From: Eubacterium coprostanoligenes
GTDB lineage: Bacteria; Bacillota; Clostridia; Oscillospirales; Acutalibacteraceae
Assembly: GCF_900167205.1 (NCBI RefSeq)
Contig: NZ_FUWW01000002.1
Location: forward strand, 110,649-174,648
Length of the DNA: 64,000 bases
Direction: 5' to 3'
Shown here: piece after piece, positions 1-8,703 of the stretch
How positions within the stretch are numbered: the stretch's first letter is position 1
Layout: every line of letters starts with the position of its first letter
Position numbers and translations under genes: made by a program
The notes under the pieces: generated by a model
What the model was told of the DNA's origin: nothing
What the model saw: only the letters and a program-made list of their open reading frames with translations
The model's database searches: none

Positions 1-1
1 C

Positions 2-286
2 GACCCTGTTCCTTATGAGGAAAAGTCAAAGTGGATGCGTGAACTTCTTGCTTTGCAAGAGAGAATATCGGGCGAACAAATGGCACTTCACAAAGGCAAG
101 GTTTTCAAATGCTTTGTGTACGGAAAAGGCAAGCAAGGTGATAATTATCTTGCCGCAAGAACAGACGGCAATTTGATTATAGAATTTGTTGGTGACGAGG
201 GGCTCATCGGAACCTTCCAAAAAATAAAAGTAACAGAGCCACTCACCTATGTTATGTTGGGTGAATTAGAAAGGAATGACTTATGA
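2..286 (+). CDS. miaB: MiaB, tRNA 2-methylthio-N6-isopentenyladenosine synthase, C-terminal fragment
   Basis: This is the 3' end of a gene that begins before the window. The open frame runs from base 2 and starts with residues DPVPYEEKSKWMRELLALQE, which matches the linker before the TRAM domain of MiaB. A TRAM-like RNA-binding region follows (about 60 residues, including KGKVFKCFVYGK and a C-terminal beta segment). MiaB is a radical SAM methylthiotransferase that modifies A37 of tRNAs reading UNN codons. Its partner enzyme gene miaA lies about 5 kb downstream in the same run. The radical SAM core is outside the window. The stop overlaps the next start by 4 bases (ATGA), so translation is probably coupled to ylbF. 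Confidence 0.85.
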   Translation, partial: DPVPYEEKSKWMRELLALQERISGEQMALHKGKVFKCFVYGKGKQGDNYLAARTDGNLIIEFVGDEGLIGTFQKIKVTEPLTYVMLGELERNDL

Positions 287-693
287 GTTTAGAATCAGCA
301 CTTAGAGAGCTTGGCAAGGAAATTCAGGCTGACCCAAGATTTGAGGCACTTCAGGCTGCCGCAAAGGTTAACGATGCAGACGAAGCACTTCAGCAGCAAA
401 TGCATGAAATGCAACTCATCACTCTTAAGTATCAGCAAGAGGCTGAAAAGGGCGAAGAAGCTTCTCAGGACAGAATTGCAGAACTCCAAAAGGAATATCA
501 GGACCTTTACACAAAGGTTATGGACGGCGAGAATATGAAGAAGTATTCGGAAGCTGCCGCTCAAATGGAACAGATGGCACAGTACATCAGCCAAATGATC
601 GGTTTGTTCTTTGATGGACAAGACCCTGCAACATGCGAAATTCCTGCAAGTGATTGCACACACGACTGCTGCACATGCGGTGGTTGCCACTAA
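283..693 (+). CDS. ylbF: YlbF/YmcA family regulator with cysteine-rich C-terminal tail
   Basis: The 136-residue, mostly helical protein matches the YlbF/YmcA (Com_YlbF) family. In Bacillus subtilis, YlbF and YmcA with YaaT form a complex that affects RNase Y action, sporulation and competence, and that carries iron-sulfur clusters. Residues 1 to about 115 are a charged Gln/Glu-rich helical region. The last 20 residues contain seven closely spaced cysteines and end in CTHDCCTCGGCH, which looks like a metal or Fe-S ligand set. The start overlaps the miaB stop by 4 bases, with AAGGAA upstream. The miaB-ylbF-mutS order supports the call. Which of the two paralogues it corresponds to cannot be decided from sequence alone. 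Confidence 0.8.
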   Translation: MSLESALRELGKEIQADPRFEALQAAAKVNDADEALQQQMHEMQLITLKYQQEAEKGEEASQDRIAELQKEYQDLYTKVMDGENMKKYSEAAAQMEQMAQYISQMIGLFFDGQDPATCEIPASDCTHDCCTCGGCH

Positions 694-747
694 TTAGTTT
701 ATTCTAAAAACTACTGATTTAAAAATTGCGTAAGGACGGTGAACAAA

Positions 748-3384
748 ATGGCAAAGGAACAAAAGCTATCTCCTATGATGGCACAGTATTTTGAAATAAA
801 AAAGAATTATCCGGGCGTTATTTTGTTCTTCCGTCTGGGTGATTTTTACGAGATGTTTTTTGACGATGCAAAGATTGCGTCAAAGGTTCTTGACCTTGTT
901 CTTACAGGCAAGGATTGCGGTCAGGGCGAGCGTGCACCGATGTGCGGTGTGCCGTTTCATTCGTCCGACAGCTACATTGCAAAACTTGTTTCATACGGCT
1001 ACAAGGTTGCAATCTGCGAGCAGACCGAGGACCCTGCAAAGGCAAAGGGACTTGTCAAAAGAGATGTCGTAAGAGTCATCACTCCCGGCACGGTTATTGA
1101 AAACAATATTCTTGATGACGGGGTGAACAATTATCTTTGTGCTCTGTGCAAGGGCGACAACGAAACGGGCGTTTGCTTTGTTGATGTGTCAACGGGCGAA
1201 TTCCACATCACTTCAATAGGCAGAACCGATGAACAGGAAAAAATCAACAATCAGCTTTCTACATATGCACCAAAGGAAATTTTGGTGAACTCACTTGCAA
1301 ATGAGCTTGACGAGGTTGCAAAGTTTGTTAAGTCAAGGCTTGATATTGAACTTGAAGTTCTTGACGACAGTTGCTTTGATTTTGACAATGCGACAAATCT
1401 CATTTTGCAAACAATGAATAAGGAGAAGATTGACTCACTCGGTCTCGGCAAAAGCAAGCCTGCGGTTTCTGCACTCGGTGCGGTAATCGCCTATCTCCGT
1501 GAAAACAGAAAGACCGATGAACTTGAAGCTCCATCGGAAATTGAGTTTTACGAAGAAACCGAGTTTATGAATCTTGACATCAGTGCAAGGCGAAATCTCG
1601 AACTTACTCGCTCAATGATGACAGGTGACAAGCGACATTCTCTTTTGTGGGTTATCGACAACACAAAAACCGCAATGGGCAAAAGAATGCTTCGCTCTTG
1701 GCTTGAACGACCGCTTATCAGCGTTTCGCAAATCAGCAAAAGGCAGAATGCGGTCGGTGAACTTGTTGACGAGCCGATGCTTCGTGATGAGGTCAAGGAA
1801 CTTCTCACGGGAGTTAACGATATTGAAAGACTTATGAGCCGTATCGCATATGGCACGGCAAATGCAAAGGAACTCCGTTCGCTTTGTGCAACGGTTGAAA
1901 GATTGCCGGCACTCAAGGAACTTTTGCAAAACGCAAATTCGGCATTGCTCAAGTCTATTTATAATAATATTGACACATTGCAGGATGTGTATGAACTTAT
2001 CAATTCGTCAATTGTTGATGAGCCTCCGTTTTCTATGCGAGAGGGCGGAATGATTAGAGATGGATATAATCAGGAAATTGACGAGCTTCACACAATTATG
2101 CAGGGCGGTGCTTCTGTTCTTGCAGAAATTGAAAACAGAGAAAAGGAAGCAACGGGAATTCCAAAACTCAAGGTTTCCTACAATAAGGTTTTCGGCTACT
2201 TCATTGAAGTTACAAATTCGTACAAGCACCTTGTTCCCGAAACCTACATAAGAAAGCAAACCCTCACAAACTGTGAAAGATATATCACTCAAGAATTGAA
2301 AGACCTTGAGGGCAAAGTCCTCGGAGCAAAGGACAGATGCGTTGCTCTTGAATACGAAACTTTCTGTGCCGTCAGAACAACGGTTGCAGGTGAGGTTGAG
2401 AGAATTCAACGAACAGCAAAGGCTCTTGCAACTCTTGACACTGTCGCTTCTCTTGCCGAGATAGCTACCAAAAACAATTATTGCTGTCCGCAGATTACAA
2501 CGGACGGCACACTCGAAATCAAGGACGGCAGACATCCTGTTGTTGAGGCTTTGCTCACCGATTCGCCGTTTGTTCCAAACGACACACTCCTTGATTGCAA
2601 AACTAACAAATGTTCAATAATTACCGGCCCTAATATGGCGGGTAAATCAACATATATGCGTCAAACCGCTCTTATTGTTCTTTTGGCACAGATTGGTTCT
2701 TTTGTTCCGGCAAGGAGCGCAAAAGTTTCTGTCTGCGACGCAATATTCACAAGAGTCGGTGCTTCGGACGACTTGGCAACAGGACAGTCAACCTTTATGG
2801 TGGAAATGAACGAAGTGTCAACAATTCTGAAGAACGCTACCGATAAATCGCTCATCATCCTTGACGAAATCGGCAGAGGCACATCAACCTTTGACGGTAT
2901 GAGCATAGCAAGAGCCGTGCTTGAATATGTGGTGAAAAAAATCGGAGCAAAAACACTTTTTGCAACCCATTATCACGAACTTACCGCTATGGAGGGTATG
3001 CTAAATGGTGTAAACAACTATTCAATCGCCGTCAAGAAGCGTGGAGATGACATTACATTTCTTCGCAGAATTGTTCACGGCGGTGCAGACCAGAGCTTCG
3101 GTATCGAGGTTGCAAAACTTGCAGGTGTTCCGTCAGCGGTCACAAAGCGAGCAAAGGCAATTCTTAAAGAACTTGAAGCGAATAAAATAGAAATTGATTT
3201 TAAGGCAGAGGAGGCTGTCGAGGAAGAACCGACTGATGACGAAATTCAGTTCAACTTCAAGGCAAAATCCACTGATGAAATACTTGAGCTTCTCAAGGCG
3301 ACAGATGTCAACACTCTGACACCGATTGAAGCAATGCAAACCCTCTACGACCTCAAGAAAAAAGCAGAGGAAATTATGGGTTGA
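748..3384 (+). CDS. mutS: DNA mismatch repair protein MutS
   Basis: MutS recognises base mismatches and small loops, then recruits MutL using ATP. The 878-residue protein has the usual bacterial length. The N-terminal mismatch-binding Phe-x-Glu motif is within FFRLGDFYEMFFDDA (about residues 30-45). The Walker A motif GPNMAGKST lies near residue 627 and is followed by the Walker B segment LIILDEIGRGTSTFDG and the FATHYHEL switch. I chose the ATG at 748: a GTG at 739 is in frame but only two bases after the AAGGA element, while 748 gives the typical MutS N-terminus (MAKEQKLSPMMAQY). It lies 27 bases upstream of mutL in the same operon. Confidence 0.96.
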   Translation: MAKEQKLSPMMAQYFEIKKNYPGVILFFRLGDFYEMFFDDAKIASKVLDLVLTGKDCGQGERAPMCGVPFHSSDSYIAKLVSYGYKVAICEQTEDPAKAKGLVKRDVVRVITPGTVIENNILDDGVNNYLCALCKGDNETGVCFVDVSTGEFHITSIGRTDEQEKINNQLSTYAPKEILVNSLANELDEVAKFVKSRLDIELEVLDDSCFDFDNATNLILQTMNKEKIDSLGLGKSKPAVSALGAVIAYLRENRKTDELEAPSEIEFYEETEFMNLDISARRNLELTRSMMTGDKRHSLLWVIDNTKTAMGKRMLRSWLERPLISVSQISKRQNAVGELVDEPMLRDEVKELLTGVNDIERLMSRIAYGTANAKELRSLCATVERLPALKELLQNANSALLKSIYNNIDTLQDVYELINSSIVDEPPFSMREGGMIRDGYNQEIDELHTIMQGGASVLAEIENREKEATGIPKLKVSYNKVFGYFIEVTNSYKHLVPETYIRKQTLTNCERYITQELKDLEGKVLGAKDRCVALEYETFCAVRTTVAGEVERIQRTAKALATLDTVASLAEIATKNNYCCPQITTDGTLEIKDGRHPVVEALLTDSPFVPNDTLLDCKTNKCSIITGPNMAGKSTYMRQTALIVLLAQIGSFVPARSAKVSVCDAIFTRVGASDDLATGQSTFMVEMNEVSTILKNATDKSLIILDEIGRGTSTFDGMSIARAVLEYVVKKIGAKTLFATHYHELTAMEGMLNGVNNYSIAVKKRGDDITFLRRIVHGGADQSFGIEVAKLAGVPSAVTKRAKAILKELEANKIEIDFKAEEAVEEEPTDDEIQFNFKAKSTDEILELLKATDVNTLTPIEAMQTLYDLKKKAEEIMG

Positions 3385-3411
3385 TAATTTGTACCGAAAG
3401 GATGTGACGAA

Positions 3412-5319
3412 ATGCCTCAAATTAATATATTGCCAAAGGAAGTATATCAGCTGATTGCAGCAGGCGAGGTTGTTGAGCGTCCGTCCTCAGTCGTTAAGGA
3501 AATGATTGAAAATTCCGTTGACGCAGGTGCAAAAAATATTACTGTCGAAATCAAAAACGGCGGTTCAACTTATATCCGTATAACCGATGACGGCTGTGGA
3601 ATAGCACGAAGCGAGGTAAAAAAAGTTTTTATTTCTCACGCAACCTCCAAGATTAAGGCCAGCGACGATTTGGACAAAATCGGAACTCTCGGCTTCAGAG
3701 GTGAGGCTATGGCTTCTATTTCTGCCGTTGCCAAGGTTCAGCTCCTCACCAGAACACCTGATGAGGAAATCGGCACAAGGTACGAAATTGCAGGCGGTCA
3801 GGAACTTGATTTTTCGGACGCCGGCTGTCCTGTGGGCACAACGATTGTTGTTGCGGATATTTTCTTCAACACTCCGGCGAGAATGAAGTTTCTCAAAAAG
3901 GATGTTACCGAAGCAAATGCCGTTGCAGGTGTGGTTGAGCGAATTGCTGTCAGCCATCCTGAAATCTCATTTAGATTTATTCGTGACGGCAAGCAAACGC
4001 TTATCACTTCGGGCAACGGAGATTTAAAAAGTACAATTTATTCCGTATTCGGCAGAGAATTTGCAAATTCGCTTATTCCTGTTGATTACGAGATTAACAA
4101 TATGCGTGTGAGCGGTTTTGTCACAAAGCCGTCAATGTCACGCAAAAGCCGTGGAATGCAGTTTTTCTTCATCAATTCCCGACTTGTCAAATCGCAAACC
4201 GCTATGGCGGCACTCGAACAGGCTTATCGCAATTCGATTATGGTCGGCAGATTTCCGGGCTGTGTGCTCAACATTGAGTGCAATTCGTCATTTGTTGATG
4301 TCAATGTTCATCCGGCAAAAATAGAGGTTAGATTTGCCAACGAAAAGCCGGTGTTTGAACTTGTGTATTATGGAGTGAAAAACGCTATTGAAATGCTTGA
4401 CACTCCAAAAGAAGCGCATTTTTCCGCACCTCGACCGACTCAAACAACTGTCAACGGCAAAATTGATTTCTTCAAACCAAAGGAAGAAGTGCCGACTCAA
4501 ATTCAGTTTAAGCAGGAAAGCAATCCCGATGATTTTTGGAGGGTTGCATCTCCCGATGTTGTTCGTGACAAATCGCCGAAAAGCGAGGAAGCACAAAATT
4601 ATGTTGAGGAATCAACAACAACTGCAAAACTTGATTTGAGCAAATTTACAAAGCCTGCCACATCAAACGAACAGCAGGCAAACAACGAGCCTGAAACACA
4701 GGAACAGACGAAGCCTTTGCCGAAGCAGGAAAAGGCAGAAAGCGTAGAAGTGCCTGATTTCAGACTTGTCGGCGAGATCTTTAAAACATATATCATCATC
4801 GAAATGGACGGCGATTGCTATATGATAGACAAGCACGCTGCCCACGAAAGAATGAATTTTGAAGCGCTCAAGGCTTCAACCGAAATAGTATCGCAGGTTT
4901 TGCTGTCACCTGTGGCAGTAAGACTTTCAAGAGAGGAATACAACGCTGTTCTTTCAAACCTTGATTTGTATTCAAAATGCGGATTTGCAATTGAAGATTT
5001 TGGAAATTCCACAGTTTTGGTTCGTGAATGTCCGTCGATTTTGGACGGCGAGGATGTCAGCGGATTGGTTGAGGAAACTGCTTCAAAGCTCCTTGACGGC
5101 AAAACAGATATAACACCCGAGCAGATGGATTGGATATTCCATTCGGCATCGTGCAGGGCGGCTGTCAAAGCAGGGGACAAAACTTCACCGTACGAGATGG
5201 AACTGTTTGTCAAGAAATTGCTTGCAAACCCAAACATCAGATATTGTCCTCACGGCAGACCGGTTATGATTAAGCTGTCAAAATATGACATAGAAAAACA
5301 GTTCGGCAGGATACAGTAA
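3412..5319 (+). CDS. mutL: DNA mismatch repair protein MutL with endonuclease motif
   Basis: MutL couples mismatch recognition by MutS to strand incision. This 635-residue protein has the N-terminal GHKL ATPase (IAAGEVVERPSSVVKE, DDGCGI, and GFRGEAMASI within the first 105 residues). A low-complexity, Glu/Gln/Pro-rich linker lies at about 340-445, before the C-terminal dimerisation domain. Near residue 473 is DKHAAHERMNFE, which fits the DQHA(x)2E(x)4E metal-binding endonuclease motif with Lys in place of Gln. CPHGRP near residue 611 and QFGR at the end complete the nuclease site seen in MutL of bacteria lacking MutH. It is preceded by AAAGGATG. Its stop overlaps the miaA start by one base. 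Confidence 0.96.
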   Translation: MPQINILPKEVYQLIAAGEVVERPSSVVKEMIENSVDAGAKNITVEIKNGGSTYIRITDDGCGIARSEVKKVFISHATSKIKASDDLDKIGTLGFRGEAMASISAVAKVQLLTRTPDEEIGTRYEIAGGQELDFSDAGCPVGTTIVVADIFFNTPARMKFLKKDVTEANAVAGVVERIAVSHPEISFRFIRDGKQTLITSGNGDLKSTIYSVFGREFANSLIPVDYEINNMRVSGFVTKPSMSRKSRGMQFFFINSRLVKSQTAMAALEQAYRNSIMVGRFPGCVLNIECNSSFVDVNVHPAKIEVRFANEKPVFELVYYGVKNAIEMLDTPKEAHFSAPRPTQTTVNGKIDFFKPKEEVPTQIQFKQESNPDDFWRVASPDVVRDKSPKSEEAQNYVEESTTTAKLDLSKFTKPATSNEQQANNEPETQEQTKPLPKQEKAESVEVPDFRLVGEIFKTYIIIEMDGDCYMIDKHAAHERMNFEALKASTEIVSQVLLSPVAVRLSREEYNAVLSNLDLYSKCGFAIEDFGNSTVLVRECPSILDGEDVSGLVEETASKLLDGKTDITPEQMDWIFHSASCRAAVKAGDKTSPYEMELFVKKLLANPNIRYCPHGRPVMIKLSKYDIEKQFGRIQ

Positions 5320-6236
5320 TGGAAAAAACAAAGATAATTTGCGTTGTCGGTGCAACTGCTTCGGGCAAAACCGATTTGGCGGTGAAACTTGCAAAGGCTG
5401 TTGACGGTGAAATCATTTCTGCCGATTCAATGCAGGTGTACAAAAATATGCCGATTGCAACCGCAGTTGCCACCAAAGAGGAGCAGGACGGTGTGCCGCA
5501 TCATCTTGTTGAATTCCTCGACACAGACCAAACTTTTTCTGTTGCGGATTTTGTTGAGCGTGCAAAGGTGCTGATTGATGAAATTACTGCAAGGGGCAGA
5601 GTTCCGATTGTTGCGGGAGGCACAGGACTTTTTGTTGACAGCCTTGTTAAAAACATCAGTTTTTCACAGGTCGGTTCAAATGCAGAAATAAGAAATGAAC
5701 TTGCCGAAAAAAGCAACGAGGAACTTTTTGAAAAACTCTTGGAGCTTGACCCAAAATCGGCAGAGGATATTCATCCAAACAATCGCAAAAGAGTTATTAG
5801 GGCACTTGAACTTTGTATGTCGGGAACATCAAAAACCGAGCAAAACGAAAACTCAATGCTTATCGACAGTCCGTATGATGCGCTGTATATCGGCATCGGT
5901 TATCGGGACAGACAAAAACTTTACGACAGAATAAACAAGCGTGTTGATTTGATGCTTGAAGCAGGGCTTGAAAATGAGGCGAGGCAAATGCTTGACAAAC
6001 AGGGTTTAACCGCCCGTCAGGCAATCGGTCATAAGGAACTTCAACCGTATATTGACGGCAATATAACGCTTGATGAGGCTGTTGAGGGATTAAAAAGAGA
6101 AACCCGCCGTTATGCCAAAAGACAACTCACTTGGTTTAGACGAAACGAAAATATAAATTGGCTTTATGCTGATGAAATGAGCAGGGACGAACTTGTTGAA
6201 AAGGCGGTTGACCTTGCCAAAAATCATTTGAAATAA
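5319..6236 (+). CDS. miaA: tRNA dimethylallyltransferase MiaA
   Basis: MiaA transfers a dimethylallyl group to N6 of A37 in tRNAs reading UNN codons, making the substrate for MiaB, whose gene opens this window. The 305-residue protein has the P-loop GATASGKTDLA at residues 9-19, the DSMQVYKNM substrate motif, GGTGLFVDSL near residue 100, and the C-terminal TRRYAKRQLTWFRR RNA-contact segment. All are diagnostic of the family. Its ATG overlaps the mutL stop (TAATG), so translation is likely coupled. Length is normal. Confidence 0.95.
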   Translation: MEKTKIICVVGATASGKTDLAVKLAKAVDGEIISADSMQVYKNMPIATAVATKEEQDGVPHHLVEFLDTDQTFSVADFVERAKVLIDEITARGRVPIVAGGTGLFVDSLVKNISFSQVGSNAEIRNELAEKSNEELFEKLLELDPKSAEDIHPNNRKRVIRALELCMSGTSKTEQNENSMLIDSPYDALYIGIGYRDRQKLYDRINKRVDLMLEAGLENEARQMLDKQGLTARQAIGHKELQPYIDGNITLDEAVEGLKRETRRYAKRQLTWFRRNENINWLYADEMSRDELVEKAVDLAKNHLK

Positions 6237-6252
6237 AATAAAGGAGTTCGGT

Positions 6253-7482
6253 ATGAAAAAGCAATCTTACAATGTGAACAAAAGCAATGTGCTGATTATT
6301 TCCGTAATTGTTTTGATAGTTCTGTTTGTTGTAATTCAGTTTTATAAGGTTACTCATATCGAGCTCAAAACACAGACTGCAACCATAAGCACCGTGTACG
6401 ACAAGGTCAGCAGTGAGGCACTTTTCATCCGTGATGAAAGCGTGGTTGAAAAATCACCGTCAGGCGTAACCGTTGCTTGTTTTCAGGACGGAGATAAGAT
6501 TAATGTAAACGGCAATGTTGCAATGCAGTTTTCGTCATCAAAGGCGGCTGCTAATTATTCAAAATATGCCGAGCTTACAAAGCAGATTAAGTATTATCAA
6601 ACGCTTGAAGCGCAAACAGTCGGTCAGTCTGCCGACCTTGAAACCATCAATGAAGATATTGAACAAAAGGTTATCAATTATGCAGACGGCTTGGCAAAAA
6701 ATCGAATAGGAGACACAGCTGAAGATTTGGACTCCGTTCTTGTTCGTCGTCAGCTTATAATCGGCGAAGATGTAAATCTGCTGTCTATTATCGAAAATCT
6801 GCGTGACCAACGCAACAATTATCAATCGTATTCAAAGCCTGACAGATATATCAAAACCGACAAGTCGGGAGTGTTCAGCAGTTACACAGACGGATACGAA
6901 AATTTGATTGATTACAGCAAAGTAGAAGAAACCACAATTGACGGCTTCAAGTCTGCACTCAAGGCTGTTGACAAGGCACAGAATGTCAGCAACAACATCG
7001 GCAAACTCGTAACAAGCTACACATGGTATGTTCAAACTCTTGTCAGCGCCGATACAGTTAAAAATCTTGAAAACGGCGATTATGTAAATATAGTTTTAAA
7101 GGACGATACAAGCAAGTCGTTTAAGGCAGAAATTGTCAATGGTGCAGAGATTGCACTCGGTCAAAAAGAAACTTTGCTTGTCCTTAAACTGAACGAAATG
7201 GACGCCGATATTGCAAAACTTCGCAAGGCAGAAATTGAAATCAGACGAAACACTTATGAAGGAATCAAAGTTCCGAGCGAAGCACTTCATGTTCTTGACG
7301 GCAAAAAAGGCGTGTATGTTCTTATTGCAAGTCAGGTCAAGTTCAGAGAAGTGAATGTCATTTACAGTGATGACGATTATGTTCTTGCAGAGTATGATGA
7401 ATCAAACGAAAAGTCGATTCATCTTTACGATAAAATTATTACTCAAGGAAAGGACTTAAAAGATGGAAAAGTTTATACTTGA
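6253..7482 (+). CDS. HlyD-like membrane-anchored protein, function unknown
   Basis: This 409-residue protein has one N-terminal membrane segment (about residues 13-31, VLIISVIVLIVLFVVIQF) followed by an extracytoplasmic region. It contains a lipoyl/barrel-sandwich-like start, a helical hairpin section (about 110-240) and a C-terminal beta-rich part with the segment GIKVPSEALHVLDGKKGVYV, typical of membrane-fusion (HlyD/RND adaptor) proteins. No ABC transporter or exporter gene is adjacent. Similar orphan HlyD-like proteins sit next to yggS-sepF in many Clostridia, which suggests a cell-envelope or division-linked role, but this is inference. An AAGGAG site precedes the ATG. The 3' end overlaps yggS by 20 bases. 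Confidence 0.7.
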   Translation: MKKQSYNVNKSNVLIISVIVLIVLFVVIQFYKVTHIELKTQTATISTVYDKVSSEALFIRDESVVEKSPSGVTVACFQDGDKINVNGNVAMQFSSSKAAANYSKYAELTKQIKYYQTLEAQTVGQSADLETINEDIEQKVINYADGLAKNRIGDTAEDLDSVLVRRQLIIGEDVNLLSIIENLRDQRNNYQSYSKPDRYIKTDKSGVFSSYTDGYENLIDYSKVEETTIDGFKSALKAVDKAQNVSNNIGKLVTSYTWYVQTLVSADTVKNLENGDYVNIVLKDDTSKSFKAEIVNGAEIALGQKETLLVLKLNEMDADIAKLRKAEIEIRRNTYEGIKVPSEALHVLDGKKGVYVLIASQVKFREVNVIYSDDDYVLAEYDESNEKSIHLYDKIITQGKDLKDGKVYT

Positions 7483-8188
7483 TGAAGAGCGTGTAAAATC
7501 GTGTATAGATAATTATAAACGAATAAAAAACGATGTTATGGAAACTGCCGTGAAAGCAGGCAGAAGCGAAAATGATGTCAGACTTATGTGCGTAACAAAA
7601 ACGGTTGAGCCTGAATATATCAATCCTGTGCTTGATTTGGGTGCGGATTTGATTGGCGAAAATCGTGTTCAGGAGTATTGCTCAAAACTTGATACTCTCC
7701 ACCTTGACGGTGTTGAAAAGCACATTATCGGTCATCTTCAAACCAATAAAGTAAAGTATATTGCAGGCAAGGTTGATATGATTGAGTCGGTTGATTCAAT
7801 CAAACTTGCAAAGGAGATTAACAAGGAATTCAAAAAAGCCGACGCAATTGCAAATGTTCTTGTTGAGGTTAATATCGGCAAGGAAGAATCAAAGAGCGGT
7901 TGCAATATTGAAGAACTTGAGGAACTCCTTTGTCAAATAGCCGAGTTTGACAATATCAAAATAAAAGGTCTTATGACCATACCGCCGATTTGTGACGAGG
8001 CTGAAGCAAGAAAGTATTTTGCAAAAATGCACGACAAATTTGTTGAACTTCAGGAAAAGAGCATTAGCGGTGTTGATATGCAAATTCTCTCTATGGGTAT
8101 GAGCGCTGACTATGAGGCGGCTATACTCGAGGGTTCAAATATAGTAAGAGTTGGCTCTGCTATTTTCGGAGCGAGAAAATATTTTTAA
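7463..8188 (+). CDS. yggS: YggS/PROSC family pyridoxal phosphate homeostasis protein
   Basis: The 241-residue protein is a PLP-binding TIM-barrel of the alanine-racemase fold, without racemase activity in known members, and helps control PLP levels. Diagnostic segments are MCVTKTVEPEYI (the Lys is the expected PLP Schiff-base residue, about 45), IGENRVQEY, HIIGHLQTNKVKYI, GLMTIPP and LSMGMSADYEAAI. It overlaps the preceding HlyD-like gene by 20 bases, with an AGGAAAGGA ribosome site inside that gene. The next gene is sepF, the usual Firmicutes order in the division cluster. Confidence 0.93.
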   Translation: MEKFILDEERVKSCIDNYKRIKNDVMETAVKAGRSENDVRLMCVTKTVEPEYINPVLDLGADLIGENRVQEYCSKLDTLHLDGVEKHIIGHLQTNKVKYIAGKVDMIESVDSIKLAKEINKEFKKADAIANVLVEVNIGKEESKSGCNIEELEELLCQIAEFDNIKIKGLMTIPPICDEAEARKYFAKMHDKFVELQEKSISGVDMQILSMGMSADYEAAILEGSNIVRVGSAIFGARKYF

Positions 8189-8206
8189 AATCAAGGGGAT
8201 GAAAAG

Positions 8207-8689
8207 ATGGGATTATTTGATAAAATAAAGGATATTATGACTGACGAAGAGGACGATTTTGACGAATACACAGAAGAAAGTGCTGAATTCGTGAAGCCTC
8301 CACGCAGACGAGAAAGAGAAATCGAACCGCCTGCTTATGAGAGAGAGGAAAAAGCAGAGCGTTCATCAAGACACTCAAAGAGTGACAAGGTGGTTAATAT
8401 TCACACCACTGCACAGCTTCAAGTTGTGCTTGTAAAGCCGGAAGGCTTTGAGGAGGCGGCTTCTATTGCCGACAATCTCAATGCAAGAAGAACAGTTGTG
8501 CTCAATCTTGAAAGTGCAAACCGTGAGGTTGCAAGACGACTTTTGGATTTCTTATCCGGTGTTGCTTATGCAAACAACGGTCAGATAAAAAGAGTTGCAA
8601 ATTCAACCTACATCATCACACCTTATAATGTAGATGTTATGGGTGATTTGATTGATGAGCTTGAAAATAACGGAATGTTTACAATGTAA
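8207..8689 (+). CDS. sepF: Cell division protein SepF
   Basis: SepF binds the C-terminal tail of FtsZ and tethers and bundles filaments at the division site. The 160-residue protein begins MGLFDKIKDIM, a membrane-binding amphipathic helix. An acidic and charged linker (about 15-60) follows, then the conserved SepF core from about residue 65 (VVLVKPEGFEEAASIADNLN, LLDFLSGVAYANNGQI, STYIITP). It is preceded by a GGGGATG element. Neighbours yggS and divIVA confirm the assignment. Confidence 0.93.
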   Translation: MGLFDKIKDIMTDEEDDFDEYTEESAEFVKPPRRREREIEPPAYEREEKAERSSRHSKSDKVVNIHTTAQLQVVLVKPEGFEEAASIADNLNARRTVVLNLESANREVARRLLDFLSGVAYANNGQIKRVANSTYIITPYNVDVMGDLIDELENNGMFTM

Positions 8690-8703
8690 AGGAGTACAAC
8701 GTG

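Noticed and set aside
2008..2535. Minus-strand open frame of 175 codons inside mutS
   Set aside because: It is antisense to a highly conserved gene, with no ribosome site. It is a shadow of mutS codon usage, like similar frames inside ileS (10616-11215) and prfB.
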